From: Candidatus Zipacnadia bacterium
GTDB lineage: Bacteria > Armatimonadota > Zipacnadia > Zipacnadales > Zipacnadaceae
Reading direction: 5' to 3'
Assembly (NCBI GenBank): GCA_029819875.1
Contig: JALGVG010000001.1
Location: 1-34,936, forward strand
Length of the DNA: 34,936 bases
In this document: in pieces, positions 1-8,971 of the stretch
Layout: every line of letters starts with the position of its first letter
How positions within the stretch are numbered: position 1 is the first letter of the stretch
Notes under the pieces: model-generated
The model's database searches: none
What the model was told of the DNA's origin: nothing
What the model saw: the letters and a program-made list of their open reading frames with translations, nothing else
Program-made: the position numbers and the translations under genes

Positions 1-1
1 A

Positions 2-2218
2 TCAGGTCATCGGCCGCATTCCGAAATCGCGCCATCCGCTGTCCAGCCGGATCCTGGGCATCTCGAACTCGAAGTACCAGCGGATGCTTATCGGCTCATG
101 TTCCGGCTCCACGTAGGCATAAAACAGCGCCGCCCGGCCCGCCACCTCGTCCACGATTTTCACCGGCGTGATCTGCGAGAAGCGGGCGGGGTCCTCCTCG
201 ACCTGCAGGTAGCGCAGCAGATCCGCCTCGTAGGCTTCAGCCTCGTTGGGGCGCAAGGCTGACAAATCCACCGGCTCGTGCTCATTCCACAGCGGCAAGG
301 AGGGGTCCGGGTGAGCGTCGCCGTCAGGGCAACTGACCCAGATAGGGGTATTCCAGGCATATTCGCCGTCCTGCTGGCGCAGGCGCACGTAGTAGGCATT
401 CTCATGCAAGGGGTGATCGTCGGTAAATTGCGCCTCGAAGTCGAGGGTGCCGGGGAACCAGGACTTCAAACAGCGGTCATTGCGGATGAGATCCACTCTT
501 TCAATGGGAGCACAGGCATGGGCCTTGACGGCGATTTCCACCGCGCCGTCGCACTGCACCCGGCTGCCGACACCCTGGCCGTCGGCGGTGACGAACAACA
601 ATATGCGGGCGCCGGTCGTGGCATAGGTGCGGCGTTGCCTGAGGGCCTGCCAGATGGCGTCGCGCTGGCAATGCTCGGCCCAAACTGCGGCCAGCGGTCC
701 GGTCCCGAAGGCGGTGTCCAGGACATTGAGGGTGGGCATCTGCCAGTGGTGATACCAGCCTGAGAAGAGGTGGGCCGAAACCGGTCCGCCGATGAGGGAG
801 AGATGGGTGTCGCCGGCACCGATTACGGCAGGGCGATAGCCGTAGGCGAGGGCGCGCTGCAGCAGCCATTCAAAGCACCCCCAGCCGCTGGCGATTTCGA
901 CGAGTGGCTCATGGGCGGGGCGCCACTGGTCCCAGCGAGGGAAGCCGCCGCCGACATGGCATTCCAGCAGCACGTCATCGCGGTCGCCGTAGGTTTCGAA
1001 CAGTTCCTCGATAGGTGACCAGGTGCCCAGGTAGCCGTCTGACCACTCGCGGAAGATGACGTTGCGGTCTCCCCCGCGGCCGGGGTGGGCTTCATAAGCC
1101 AGGAAGGGGACGTAGGTGCCCGGTTCGTCGTTATCCAGGTAGGCCTGCTGGTGGGTTTGCCAGACTTGCGGTTCGTCCGGCTGGTCGGGCGGCACCATCG
1201 GCCCGGGGGCCGCGAAATCGAGGCGTCCTATGCGGCGGGCTTGTTCGTGGCGCGCGGCGGGATGGACCTTGAAGCTCGGCTCATCCATGTAGGCAAGGTT
1301 GATGTCGCCCCAGGAATGGCAGTGCAAATCGCCCCACAGAAGCCGGAACTGCGGGGCCGTCTGGCAGAGCGTGGGGTTGCTGACAGCACGCAGGCGGCCG
1401 GTGGCGTCATGGGCGTGGACGCGGTACAGCCCCGGCTGGGTGACCTGCACGTTTTCAATTATCACAACTCCCCGGTCGTCAGGGCCGAACTGCACCGAGG
1501 AGGGAAGGTTGAGCATCCCCTCCGGCGCCTGGAGCGTGACCTCGCCGCTGTACTGCTCGCAGACATTGCGATTGAGGTCGAAGACGACCAGATGGACGGC
1601 GAACGGTTCGTAGGGGCACACGATCGAAGGCCCCAGCACCCACAGCATGTCAGCCTGAGGCTGCGAGACGATGGTAATGCGGGCCGGGCTGACGGCCAGA
1701 GACTTGTAAACGCCGCTGCCGTTGCGGTCGACGGCTGCACACAAGCGCGCCAGCGTAGTAGCGTCATAGACTTCGCTTCCTGCGCCGCCGGAGCGGCGGT
1801 CCCCTATTCGCACGGTGAACTCATCGCCCGGCTGCAGAGCGCCTTCCTCAACGAGCACCTGGGCGACGTTCGGCTTGTATTCCTGGTTGTAGGTGTTGAC
1901 GACCAGGCGCAATCGGGCGGCGGTAGCGGCTTCGAGGGTTACGTAGTCGCGGGCCGCGGGCGCGTAATCCTGCAGGTGGAAGGCTAACAGGAAGCCGCGT
2001 CGCTGGAAAAGGAAGCCGCCGCCGACCGCAACCGGCCGCGCGACCCTGACCCTCAGCTCCCAGGTGCCGACCCGGCCGGCGGTCAACTCGAATTCCGTGC
2101 CGCAGGAAATGGAGCCGTCAGCGCCTACAAAGGTGACCCAGAATTCGTCAGGTTCGGAGCCAGGTTGCGGCTCCACGGGGATAGCAACCGGCTGGCCCCG
2201 GTTCTTGGCCATGGTCAA
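2..2218 (-). CDS. DUF3604 PHP-like putative metallohydrolase
   Basis: A 738-residue protein of the DUF3604 family. The C-terminal two thirds carries the family hallmark GDLHCHS (residues about 296-302), then a segment with PFLAYEAHPGRGGDRN and a later GAGDTH, histidine/aspartate clusters like those that bind metals in PHP phosphoesterases. Residues about 190-285 look like an Ig-type beta-sandwich before the catalytic part. No signal peptide or membrane segment is visible, so it is probably cytoplasmic. The start is taken as TTG at 2218, because AAGGAG lies 6 bases upstream; the in-frame ATG at 2212 would place the same site 12 bases away. The stop lies inside the window, so the gene is complete. 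It follows the sugar kinase gene by 86 bases on the same strand. Substrate is unknown for the family; hydrolysis of a small phosphorylated or carbohydrate compound is inference only. Confidence 0.85.
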   Translation of the reverse strand: MTMAKNRGQPVAIPVEPQPGSEPDEFWVTFVGADGSISCGTEFELTAGRVGTWELRVRVARPVAVGGGFLFQRRGFLLAFHLQDYAPAARDYVTLEAATAARLRLVVNTYNQEYKPNVAQVLVEEGALQPGDEFTVRIGDRRSGGAGSEVYDATTLARLCAAVDRNGSGVYKSLAVSPARITIVSQPQADMLWVLGPSIVCPYEPFAVHLVVFDLNRNVCEQYSGEVTLQAPEGMLNLPSSVQFGPDDRGVVIIENVQVTQPGLYRVHAHDATGRLRAVSNPTLCQTAPQFRLLWGDLHCHSWGDINLAYMDEPSFKVHPAARHEQARRIGRLDFAAPGPMVPPDQPDEPQVWQTHQQAYLDNDEPGTYVPFLAYEAHPGRGGDRNVIFREWSDGYLGTWSPIEELFETYGDRDDVLLECHVGGGFPRWDQWRPAHEPLVEIASGWGCFEWLLQRALAYGYRPAVIGAGDTHLSLIGGPVSAHLFSGWYHHWQMPTLNVLDTAFGTGPLAAVWAEHCQRDAIWQALRQRRTYATTGARILLFVTADGQGVGSRVQCDGAVEIAVKAHACAPIERVDLIRNDRCLKSWFPGTLDFEAQFTDDHPLHENAYYVRLRQQDGEYAWNTPIWVSCPDGDAHPDPSLPLWNEHEPVDLSALRPNEAEAYEADLLRYLQVEEDPARFSQITPVKIVDEVAGRAALFYAYVEPEHEPISIRWYFEFEMPRIRLDSGWRDFGMRPMT

Positions 2219-2304
2219 CTGTCACTCCTTGGCGGACAACTAATCCGGCAGTGCAATATGGGCCACAAGGCGAACGGCAAAGCCGCCGCTCCCGTAGGTG
2301 CTCC

Positions 2305-3270
2305 TTAGGTTCCGTCCAACAGCCGCAAGACCTCGTTCATGGTTGGGATACCGGCGCGGCCGCCCAGCTTGCGGCACTTGAGTGCGGCCACCGCCGCGGC
2401 AAAGCGCAGGTTGTACGGCAGATCATACCCCAGCGCCAGGCCGTAGGCGAAGGCCCCGTGGAAGACATCACCCGCCCCGGTAGTGTCCACCAGCGGCTGC
2501 ACCGGGAAAGCCGGCTGATAGATTACCTGGTCATCAACGAACGCCGTGCAGCCCCTTTCGCCCTGGGTCACCACAAGGGCACGGGGGTGCAGGTCGAGGA
2601 AACGGCGGGCGGCAAGCCCAAGGTCGTCGCTGCCGCCGTACCGGCAGGCGAAGCGCTCGGGCACCACGGGATAGTCGGCGAGGGCAAGAAGCTCATCCAC
2701 GTGCGGGCCCGGGCGCTCAATGTCCACCACCGTGGGGATGCCGGCCTGTTGCGCCCACCTGGCCGCCTGCAGCGCGGCGCGGGGATGGTGCAGGTCCAGC
2801 AGCAGCACCTTTCCGCTTACCACGAGCCGCCGCGGGACATCGCCTGCTTCCATCAGCGGCCACGAGCCATACTTGTACATTATGGTGCGCTGGCCGCCGG
2901 TACCGTGAGCTATGCAGATCGCCACCTGGGAGGTATGACCTTCCATGACCTGCAGGCCGGCGACACTGACACCCTCGGCGACCAGCGATTGGCGGGTCTT
3001 TGCGCCCCACTCGTCATCCCCCACGCGCCCGATGAAGCAGGCCTTGCCTCCGAGGCGGGTGACTGTCACGGTGGCGGTGGCGACCAGCCCGCCGCCTTGC
3101 TGGATAAGCTCCAGCAGCGGCTGCTTGTCATCAGGACCGGGGTAGTGTTCGACGATACCCACCAGGTCCCAGCAACAGCAGCCCAACCCGACGACATCGT
3201 ATTCGGGCGACGGACGCTCAGCCATGGCGGCCATGTAATGGTCGTCAGTGTTCGATAACGGTGCGGTCAA
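2305..3270 (-). CDS. PfkB/ribokinase-family carbohydrate kinase
   Basis: A 321-residue cytoplasmic kinase of the ribokinase/PfkB superfamily, which transfers the ATP gamma-phosphate to a sugar or nucleoside hydroxyl. The C-terminal PfkB signature DTTGAGDVFHGAF is at residues about 262-274, with the catalytic-base aspartate in GAGD (about 268). The N-terminal substrate-binding half has the usual VGLG beta strand and a GG-containing loop near residue 59. The start is read as TTG at 3270, which has GGAG 6 bases upstream and overlaps the end of the phosphatase gene by 26 bases; the in-frame ATG at 3234 has no ribosome site. The overlap suggests coupling with the upstream phosphoesterase gene. The sugar specificity cannot be read from sequence; the unusual CCC run at residues 31-33 is not diagnostic. 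Confidence 0.87.
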   Translation of the reverse strand: MTAPLSNTDDHYMAAMAERPSPEYDVVGLGCCCWDLVGIVEHYPGPDDKQPLLELIQQGGGLVATATVTVTRLGGKACFIGRVGDDEWGAKTRQSLVAEGVSVAGLQVMEGHTSQVAICIAHGTGGQRTIMYKYGSWPLMEAGDVPRRLVVSGKVLLLDLHHPRAALQAARWAQQAGIPTVVDIERPGPHVDELLALADYPVVPERFACRYGGSDDLGLAARRFLDLHPRALVVTQGERGCTAFVDDQVIYQPAFPVQPLVDTTGAGDVFHGAFAYGLALGYDLPYNLRFAAAVAALKCRKLGGRAGIPTMNEVLRLLDGT

Positions 3271-4333
3271 ACTCCACTCCGTCCGGCGTGATGGCCCGAA
3301 TCACCAGGCGTTGAGGAGAAACCTCGACCAGGCAGTAGTGCAGGGTGGTCTTGGCAAATTTCTGGTAGGGATTGGTTTTGACATTGACCGGATAAAGCGG
3401 GGCACCGCCACCACCGGTGATAATATAGGTCGTGTGATCGTGATAGCTGCGCTCGTAGACGTGGTCATGACCGCCGAAGACCACGTCCACGCCTCCTTCC
3501 TCCAGCACCGCGACGAACTTCTCCACCATCGTCTCGTTAATCCCGCGCGCGCTACCGAACGGTGGGTGATGGAAGAAAGCGATCCGCCACTTGATGTTGG
3601 CGGGGACGGCGGCCAGTTGCCGGCGGGCCCACTGCACTTGCTCGTCCAGCCTGTCATTGCTGTCCAGGGCCAGGAAGAAGCAGTTGCCGTAAGTGAAGCT
3701 GTACCAGCGCTTGTTGTAGTCTCCCCCACCTCGCGGCAGCGGCCACATCTGGTAGTAGATGATGGAATTGCGCTCGTGGTTGCCGAGGACAGTGTACATC
3801 GGCACACGGGCCAGCAGGATGCCGGCTACCCCAAAAAACTTGTGCCAGTCCTGGATGTTTTTGCCGTTGCTGACGATATCGCCGGTGTGAAGGATGAATT
3901 GCCGCGGAGTGCGGAATATGGCGGAAACAACCTTGCGATGGGCGTCTACGCGGGTGCGAGTATCACCATAGACAATGAAGTTGAAATGCTCCAGGTTCAG
4001 TGGCGGAGTGGTGAAGGCGAAGGGGCCCTTGGTGGTGCTGAGGCCAGCCGCTTGGGCGCGGACCTGGTAGTGGTATGTTTGGCCGGGCTCAAGCCCCACA
4101 AGCTGGGCTTCATGGTAGATGCCCTCGGCGGTGAGGGTTTGCTCCAGTCCCTCCATCACCACCTGCCCCCGGGTCGGAACGTTGGTCCGCCAACTGATGC
4201 GTATGGAAGTGGGTGTCAGGTCGCTGAGAACGGGGCCCCAGATTATTTGCGGGCCGGCGAAGGCAAGCTGTGTCGTGGCGAGCAACAGGATGAAAACTGC
4301 GAGAGTAAAGGAGGTAAGGCGGCGTGGTTTCAT
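3245..4333 (-). CDS. Exported purple acid phosphatase-like metallophosphoesterase
   Basis: A 362-residue secreted phosphoesterase. The ATG at 4333 is preceded by AAAGGAG with 8 bases spacing and begins a signal peptide (MKPRR, then a hydrophobic stretch ending AFA near residue 26). Residues about 30-110 form the fibronectin-III-like N-terminal domain typical of purple acid phosphatases. The calcineurin-type catalytic domain follows with all five metal motifs: GDTR (123-126), GDIV (151-154), GNHE (184-187), HHPPF (255-259) and GGHDHVYER (287-295). It probably releases phosphate from organic phosphoesters in the periplasm or outside the cell. It lies between dut and the sugar kinase and overlaps the kinase start. 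Substrate is unassigned; calling it an acid phosphatase is family knowledge, not proof. Confidence 0.9.
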   Translation of the reverse strand: MKPRRLTSFTLAVFILLLATTQLAFAGPQIIWGPVLSDLTPTSIRISWRTNVPTRGQVVMEGLEQTLTAEGIYHEAQLVGLEPGQTYHYQVRAQAAGLSTTKGPFAFTTPPLNLEHFNFIVYGDTRTRVDAHRKVVSAIFRTPRQFILHTGDIVSNGKNIQDWHKFFGVAGILLARVPMYTVLGNHERNSIIYYQMWPLPRGGGDYNKRWYSFTYGNCFFLALDSNDRLDEQVQWARRQLAAVPANIKWRIAFFHHPPFGSARGINETMVEKFVAVLEEGGVDVVFGGHDHVYERSYHDHTTYIITGGGGAPLYPVNVKTNPYQKFAKTTLHYCLVEVSPQRLVIRAITPDGVEFDRTVIEH

Positions 4334-4426
4334 GCGAGGCTCTCCTTTGCAAGTAAATTCCGGCCTAGCGGATTTGCAAGCCGGGCACACCTATGCCGCC
4401 GCAGTGCGGCTACAGGCCGATGCTAC

Positions 4427-4906
4427 CTACTTTCCCGTGTGGCCGAAGCCACCCGCGCCACGCTCCGTATCCGGCAGCCGGTCGACAGGCTGCCAGGCCG
4501 CCCTCGCCACCGGGCAGATAACCATCTGGGCGATGCGGTCACCGCGGTTGATTACGATCGGTTCCTCCCCCAGGTTGGCGACAATGACCTCAACAACGCC
4601 TCTGTAATCAGCATCAATGGTACCCGGTGAGTTGAGCAATGTCAGCCCCTGGCGCAGCGCCAGGCCGCTTCGCGGTCGAATCTGGGCTTCATACCCCGGC
4701 GGGATGGCGATACGCAGGCCCGTGCTTACCAGGGCCCGGTGGCCCGGCCGAAGCACCAGCGGCTCGCTGACAGCAGCCCGCAGGTCCATGCCGGCGGCGT
4801 GGGTAGTCTGATAAGCGGGCAACGGCAGGCCCTCGGCTTCAGGGGTGACCTGAACCTGAATTTGCACTGTAACCTGGTCGTCAGAGCCAGGAATAACCGG
4901 TAGCAT
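4427..4906 (-). CDS. dut: dUTP diphosphatase
   Basis: A 159-residue trimeric-type dUTPase that hydrolyses dUTP to dUMP and pyrophosphate, keeping uracil out of DNA and feeding dTMP synthesis. All five conserved motifs are visible in order: AGMDLRA (38-44), RPRSGLA (77-83), GTIDADYRG (95-103, with the catalytic aspartate), RGDRIAQMV (121-129) and [10 protein letters not shown] (149-158). In motif V the usual GFGSTG serine is histidine here. Length is close to the normal 145-155 residues, with a short N-terminal extension. The ATG at 4906 has no Shine-Dalgarno site; instead a TATAAT box lies only 9 bases upstream, so translation is probably leaderless. It heads a minus-strand group with the phosphoesterase, kinase and DUF3604 genes. 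Confidence 0.96.
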   Translation of the reverse strand: MLPVIPGSDDQVTVQIQVQVTPEAEGLPLPAYQTTHAAGMDLRAAVSEPLVLRPGHRALVSTGLRIAIPPGYEAQIRPRSGLALRQGLTLLNSPGTIDADYRGVVEVIVANLGEEPIVINRGDRIAQMVICPVARAAWQPVDRLPDTERGAGGFGHTGK

Positions 4907-4915
4907 ACGGCCGCA

Positions 4916-4945
4916 ATTATATCACGCCACAAGCTGGGTGTGCAA
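4916..4945 (-). promoter_or_regulatory. Promoter of dut, giving a near-leaderless mRNA
   Basis: On the minus strand TTGCAC (4945-4940) and a perfect TATAAT (4921-4916) are separated by 18 bases. The -10 box ends 9 bases before the dut ATG at 4906, so transcription should begin within about 0-5 bases of the start codon. No ribosome binding site fits in this space, which agrees with a leaderless transcript. Confidence 0.7.
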
Positions 4946-5035
4946 CATGGCCGGCTGGCAGGTAGAAGTGCTGCTGCAGGAGAAAAGACACCAAACAGCA
5001 AGAAGCGTAGCACCGCTTCAACGGAGGCAAGAGGG

Positions 5036-5905
5036 GTGCAAGATATCACCATCGCAGCCATACAAATGAACGCCCGCCTGGGGGAGGTGGAGCGCAACCT
5101 TGACAGCATAGAGCGGTGGGCACGCCAGGCGGCGGCCGCAGGTGCCGAGCTGGTGTGTTTCCCCGAGTTGTGCATATCAGGACACTGGTGCGCCGGCGAA
5201 GTATGGAGCGTTGCCGAGCCAGTGCCGGAAGGGCCCAGTTGCCGGAGACTGGGCAAACTGGCCCGGGAGCTGGGCATCTACCTGTCCGTGGGCCTTGCCG
5301 AACTGCAGGCAGGCATCGCCTACAACACGCAGGTCATCATCGGGCCGACGGGCGTGATAGGCAAGCAGCGCAAGCTGCACATGTCGGCGGACGAGTACTT
5401 CCACTTCCGCACGGGGACGCGGATTCCGGTACTCGATATCGGCAAGTGCCGGCTGGGCATCGGCATTTGCTACGACAACATCTTCCCCGAGGTGGCGCGG
5501 ATTGCGGCTGTCAAGGGGGCGGAAGTGTACCTGATGCCGCACGCGGCGCGCATTGGGGCATGGCCCCAGACAACAGGGGAGCAGCAACAGGTGGTGGCGA
5601 CCAACAAGAAGTTGTGGGCCAAGGTGTACGCCGCCAGGGCGTATGACAACGGCATGTACGTGGTGGTCTGCAACCAGGCCGGGCCGGCCGGCGAGGAACC
5701 GCCGACCAATCACGGGGGCGGGATCATGGTCTTCGACCCGACCGGGGAGTTGATAGCCGAGTCGCGCACCCGCGTCATCGAGGAGGAAATGGTTGTCTGC
5801 CGGCTGCAAGCAGAACTGTTCGCGCAGCGGCGCAAGGCCAGTTGCTTCAACCTGCAAACGCGGCGGCCGGAGATATACGGCGAGCTGACCAAGCCCACAG
5901 ACTAG
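5036..5905 (+). CDS. Carbon-nitrogen hydrolase (nitrilase superfamily amidase)
   Basis: A 289-residue cytoplasmic amidase of the nitrilase superfamily, which cleaves non-peptide C-N bonds through a Glu-Lys-Cys triad. The triad is visible: Glu44 in CFPELC, Lys113 in GKQRKLHM, and Cys145 in GIGICYDN. The GTG start at 5036 has GGAGG 8 bases upstream and yields an N-terminus (ITIAAIQMNARLG) that matches the family start exactly; reading further upstream adds only non-conserved residues. It is transcribed away from dut and is the first gene of a plus-strand group with the GH4 glycosidase (39 bases downstream) and the tandem amidohydrolase. Its substrate might be a carbamoyl compound or an omega-amide; the sequence does not decide between them. 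Confidence 0.9.
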   Translation: MQDITIAAIQMNARLGEVERNLDSIERWARQAAAAGAELVCFPELCISGHWCAGEVWSVAEPVPEGPSCRRLGKLARELGIYLSVGLAELQAGIAYNTQVIIGPTGVIGKQRKLHMSADEYFHFRTGTRIPVLDIGKCRLGIGICYDNIFPEVARIAAVKGAEVYLMPHAARIGAWPQTTGEQQQVVATNKKLWAKVYAARAYDNGMYVVVCNQAGPAGEEPPTNHGGGIMVFDPTGELIAESRTRVIEEEMVVCRLQAELFAQRRKASCFNLQTRRPEIYGELTKPTD

Positions 5906-5944
5906 GCATTTGGTAATCAACTTCTTGGGAAGGAACACAACACT

Positions 5945-7318
5945 GTGTCGAGTACGAAGATAGTGCTAATCGGGGCCGGAAGTGTCAAGTTCACCCAGGG
6001 CCTGCTGGCTGACATCATGCTTTCGGACTTTTGTGACGAATGGACTGTAGCGCTGGTGGACATCAATCCCGAGGCGCTGGAGGTCGCGCACGGATTGGCC
6101 AAGCGCATGCTGCAGGTGCGGCCGGCTCCGGTGCGGCTGGAGGCCAGTACCGACCGCAGGGACGTGCTGGAAGGGGCCGACGTGGTCGTCACCACCATCG
6201 GCGTCGGTGGCCGCCGCGCGTGGGAGACCGACGTGTTTGTGCCCCGCGAGCACGGCATCTACCAGCCGGTGGGCGATTCGGTGATGGCAGGGGGGCTGTC
6301 GCGCGCGCTGCGCCAGATTCCGCCGATGGTGGAGATTGCCCGCGATGTCTTGGCCCTGGCACCCGGGGCGCGGTTTTACAACTATGCCAACCCGATGACC
6401 GCCATCTGCCGCGCGGTGCAGTTAGCCACCGGCGCGGAACTGGTGGGCCTCTGCCACGGGGTCATGGGGTCGTTGCGCGACATCGCCGACCTCCTGGAGT
6501 TGAACGACGCGGACCTGGTGGGGCTGACCGTCGGCGTCAACCACCTGACATTCCTGCTGAACCTGCGCTGGCGCGGCCAGGATGCCTGGCCCCTGCTCAA
6601 GCAACTGGGCGGGGTGGAACTAACCGAGGCCGACAAGCGGCAACTGGCCGTACTTGCGCAGATGGGGGCAAGCTGCCAGGCGGTCGGCGCGATGCGCGAG
6701 CAGCACCCGTTCAGTTGGGAGCTGTTTGACCTCTACGGTGCCCTGCCGTTGGTGGGTGACTGCCATGTCTGCGAATTCTTCCCCGCTCTGTTCAGAAACG
6801 GCTCTTACTACGGCAAGACGTTAGGGGTGGACGTCCACTCGTTCGAGGCGATAATCGAGCGCGATGACCGCAACTACGAGCAGATGGTGCGGCGGGCGCG
6901 GGGCGAGGAGCCGATAGACGAAAGCCTGTTCGACCGCGCGCCGGGAGAACACGAGCAGTTGCTGGACATAATCAAGTCGGTGCTGGCCGACGAGGGTCGG
7001 ATCTTTTCAGCCAACGTTCCCAACAACGGGGCAGTGGCCAACGTGGCCGACGAGATGGTGTTGGAGGTGCCCTGCGTGTTCCAGGCGACGGGGGCCTATC
7101 CGTTGGCCATCGGCGAGGTGCCGGCGTGGCTGGCCGGCATCCTGGCCCAGCGCCACTGCGTGACGGAGCTGACGGTTCAGGCGGCCCTCAACGGCTGTGC
7201 CAAGACCTTTGCACAGGCGCTGCTGGCCGAAGGGATGGCGGACTCGATCGCGGCGGCCCAGCGGCTGGCTGATGATCTCATCAAGGCCCAGGCCGAGTAC
7301 CTTCCGCAATTTGCGTAG
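5945..7318 (+). CDS. Glycoside hydrolase family 4 (alpha-galactosidase/glucuronidase-like)
   Basis: A 457-residue GH4 enzyme. This family cleaves glycosides by an NAD+ and divalent-metal-dependent oxidation-elimination mechanism rather than by a retaining or inverting acid pair. The Rossmann motif is at the N-terminus (IVLIGAGSVKFT, residues 6-17), followed by YNYANPM (145-151), the metal-binding cysteine in GLCHG (Cys170) and the second metal ligand in GVNH (His200). There is no signal peptide, so it acts on imported sugars. The GTG start at 5945 is preceded by GGAAGGAA about 10 bases away. The C-terminal half is full length for the family. GH4 members include alpha-galactosidases, alpha-glucuronidases and 6-phospho-glycosidases; the subfamily is not settled here. 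It lies 12 bases upstream of the amidohydrolase gene. Confidence 0.92.
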   Translation: MSSTKIVLIGAGSVKFTQGLLADIMLSDFCDEWTVALVDINPEALEVAHGLAKRMLQVRPAPVRLEASTDRRDVLEGADVVVTTIGVGGRRAWETDVFVPREHGIYQPVGDSVMAGGLSRALRQIPPMVEIARDVLALAPGARFYNYANPMTAICRAVQLATGAELVGLCHGVMGSLRDIADLLELNDADLVGLTVGVNHLTFLLNLRWRGQDAWPLLKQLGGVELTEADKRQLAVLAQMGASCQAVGAMREQHPFSWELFDLYGALPLVGDCHVCEFFPALFRNGSYYGKTLGVDVHSFEAIIERDDRNYEQMVRRARGEEPIDESLFDRAPGEHEQLLDIIKSVLADEGRIFSANVPNNGAVANVADEMVLEVPCVFQATGAYPLAIGEVPAWLAGILAQRHCVTELTVQAALNGCAKTFAQALLAEGMADSIAAAQRLADDLIKAQAEYLPQFA

Positions 7319-7330
7319 ATTACCGAGGCG

Positions 7331-8971
7331 ATGATCGGGATGAATCTGGACCTGTTTGATGCACATTGCTACGTGGGACGGTTCCAGCATTACGACAGCC
7401 AGTATTTCTATTCAGCGGAGGAGCTGCTGGCGGAGATGGACCACTACGGCATTGCCGAGGCGCTGGTGTGCGACACCCTGTCCCGGGAAATAGACCCGCG
7501 GGCGGGCAACCCGCGCATCGTGAAATTATGCCGCGAGCAGCCGCGCCTGTACCCTTCGTGGTCGCTGGCCCCTCCGCTGCAGTCGCTGCCATTCCCGTTG
7601 GACGAACTGCTGGACAGGATGGCCGAGGCCGGCGTGCGGGCGGTGCGCTTCTTCCCCGGTCATCTCAAGTTTCCCATTGAGGACTGGGCGCTGGGCCCTA
7701 TCCTGGAGGTGCTGGAGGAGGGGCGGGTGCCGGTTTTCTTCGACCCCACCCCGCAACTGCGTGCCACCGACCGGGACATGACGGACTGGGATGCACTGGT
7801 GCGCATCTGCAAGGCCCATCCCAAGCTGCCGGTCATCGCCACCGAGCAGCGGATGTACTGGTACGACCGCACCTGGTACCCGGCGCTGGAGGCGTGTGAC
7901 AACCTGCACATTGAATTAAGTCCGTTCTGGATGTACAAGGGCATAGAGTTCGTGTGCCGGGAGTACGGTGCCGACAGGTTGATTTTCGGCACGCGCCTGC
8001 CGGTGCGCGACGCGGGGACGACTATCGCCCAACTGCAGTATGCAGAAGTCAGCGAGCAGGAGAAGCAGGCCATTGCCGGGGGGAACCTGCGGCGGCTGCT
8101 TGCGGAGGCGCTGCCCGGCCGAGAGCCGGTGCCACAGGCCAAGAGGGAGCCGGTGAAGCTGCCACCGCCGGACCCGGCAAAGGGCAAGTGGTACCTGGCC
8201 ATGCGAGAGGCCCAGGAGCCGTTCGAGGGCGAGGTGCTGATAGACACGCACACGCACATCGGGCTGGGCGCCCCGTACTTTTTGCCGGATTCGGAGCCCG
8301 AGGAGCTGGTTCACCAGCTTGACCGTCACGGTTTTCAGAAGATGGTGACGTTTGCATTTGCCGGCCTGATGGGAGACTGGACGTGGGGGAATGATTTTGC
8401 GCACCAGGCAGCCCGCCAGTTCCCCGGGCGCATTCTGCCGCTTGCCGCCGTGAACCTGTGGAACGAGGCGGAGATGGTCAAGGAGATGACGCGCTGCTGC
8501 GATGAGCTGGGCTTTTGGGGGGTGAAGCTGCACCCGTGGTGGAACCAGTATCCCGAAGCGGGCGAGCACGTGCGGCGGTGCTGCGAATTCGTCCACGAGC
8601 GGGGACTGATCATCGTCAACCACTACTGGGGGCCGCCGCAGTTGCTGGACGAGCTGGCGAGCGAATTCCCCAATGCCTGGATGATAACCGGGCACCTGAC
8701 ACTGGACGACGGCTACTGCCGGGTGGTGAACAGGCACGAGAACGTGTACGTGGGTAGCTGCTTGCCCATCTTGCGCGGGGAAGTGGAGGCGGCGGTGTCG
8801 CGCCTGGACGTGGACAAGATATTGTTCGGCTCCGACGTCCCTGACTTGCCCATTCCCCTGGGATTCGGCTCGATACTGTATGCGCGGATAGATGACGAGG
8901 CCAAGCGCAAGATAATGGGCCTCAATGCCCAGCGGCTGCTGGAACTGGTAGCCAAGAACCGCAGTCAATAG
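7331..8971 (+). CDS. Tandem two-domain amidohydrolase (amidohydrolase-2 type)
   Basis: A 546-residue protein made of two amidohydrolase-2-like TIM-barrel halves joined by a proline-rich linker near residues 270-290. The C-terminal half looks catalytically complete: DTHTHIG (305-311) supplies the HxH metal pair, GVKLHPWW and VNHYWGPP supply further histidines, and FGSDVP (499-504) the late aspartate. The N-terminal half starts DAHCYVG, so the second histidine is tyrosine, and its late motif reads FGTR where FGSD is expected; it is probably degenerate. The start could be ATG 7331 or ATG 7340; GAGG lies 2 or 11 bases away, so neither spacing is ideal. The gene runs directly after GH4 and converges on the pilin gene with a 7-base overlap. 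Substrate is unknown. Confidence 0.88.
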   Translation: MIGMNLDLFDAHCYVGRFQHYDSQYFYSAEELLAEMDHYGIAEALVCDTLSREIDPRAGNPRIVKLCREQPRLYPSWSLAPPLQSLPFPLDELLDRMAEAGVRAVRFFPGHLKFPIEDWALGPILEVLEEGRVPVFFDPTPQLRATDRDMTDWDALVRICKAHPKLPVIATEQRMYWYDRTWYPALEACDNLHIELSPFWMYKGIEFVCREYGADRLIFGTRLPVRDAGTTIAQLQYAEVSEQEKQAIAGGNLRRLLAEALPGREPVPQAKREPVKLPPPDPAKGKWYLAMREAQEPFEGEVLIDTHTHIGLGAPYFLPDSEPEELVHQLDRHGFQKMVTFAFAGLMGDWTWGNDFAHQAARQFPGRILPLAAVNLWNEAEMVKEMTRCCDELGFWGVKLHPWWNQYPEAGEHVRRCCEFVHERGLIIVNHYWGPPQLLDELASEFPNAWMITGHLTLDDGYCRVVNRHENVYVGSCLPILRGEVEAAVSRLDVDKILFGSDVPDLPIPLGFGSILYARIDDEAKRKIMGLNAQRLLELVAKNRSQ

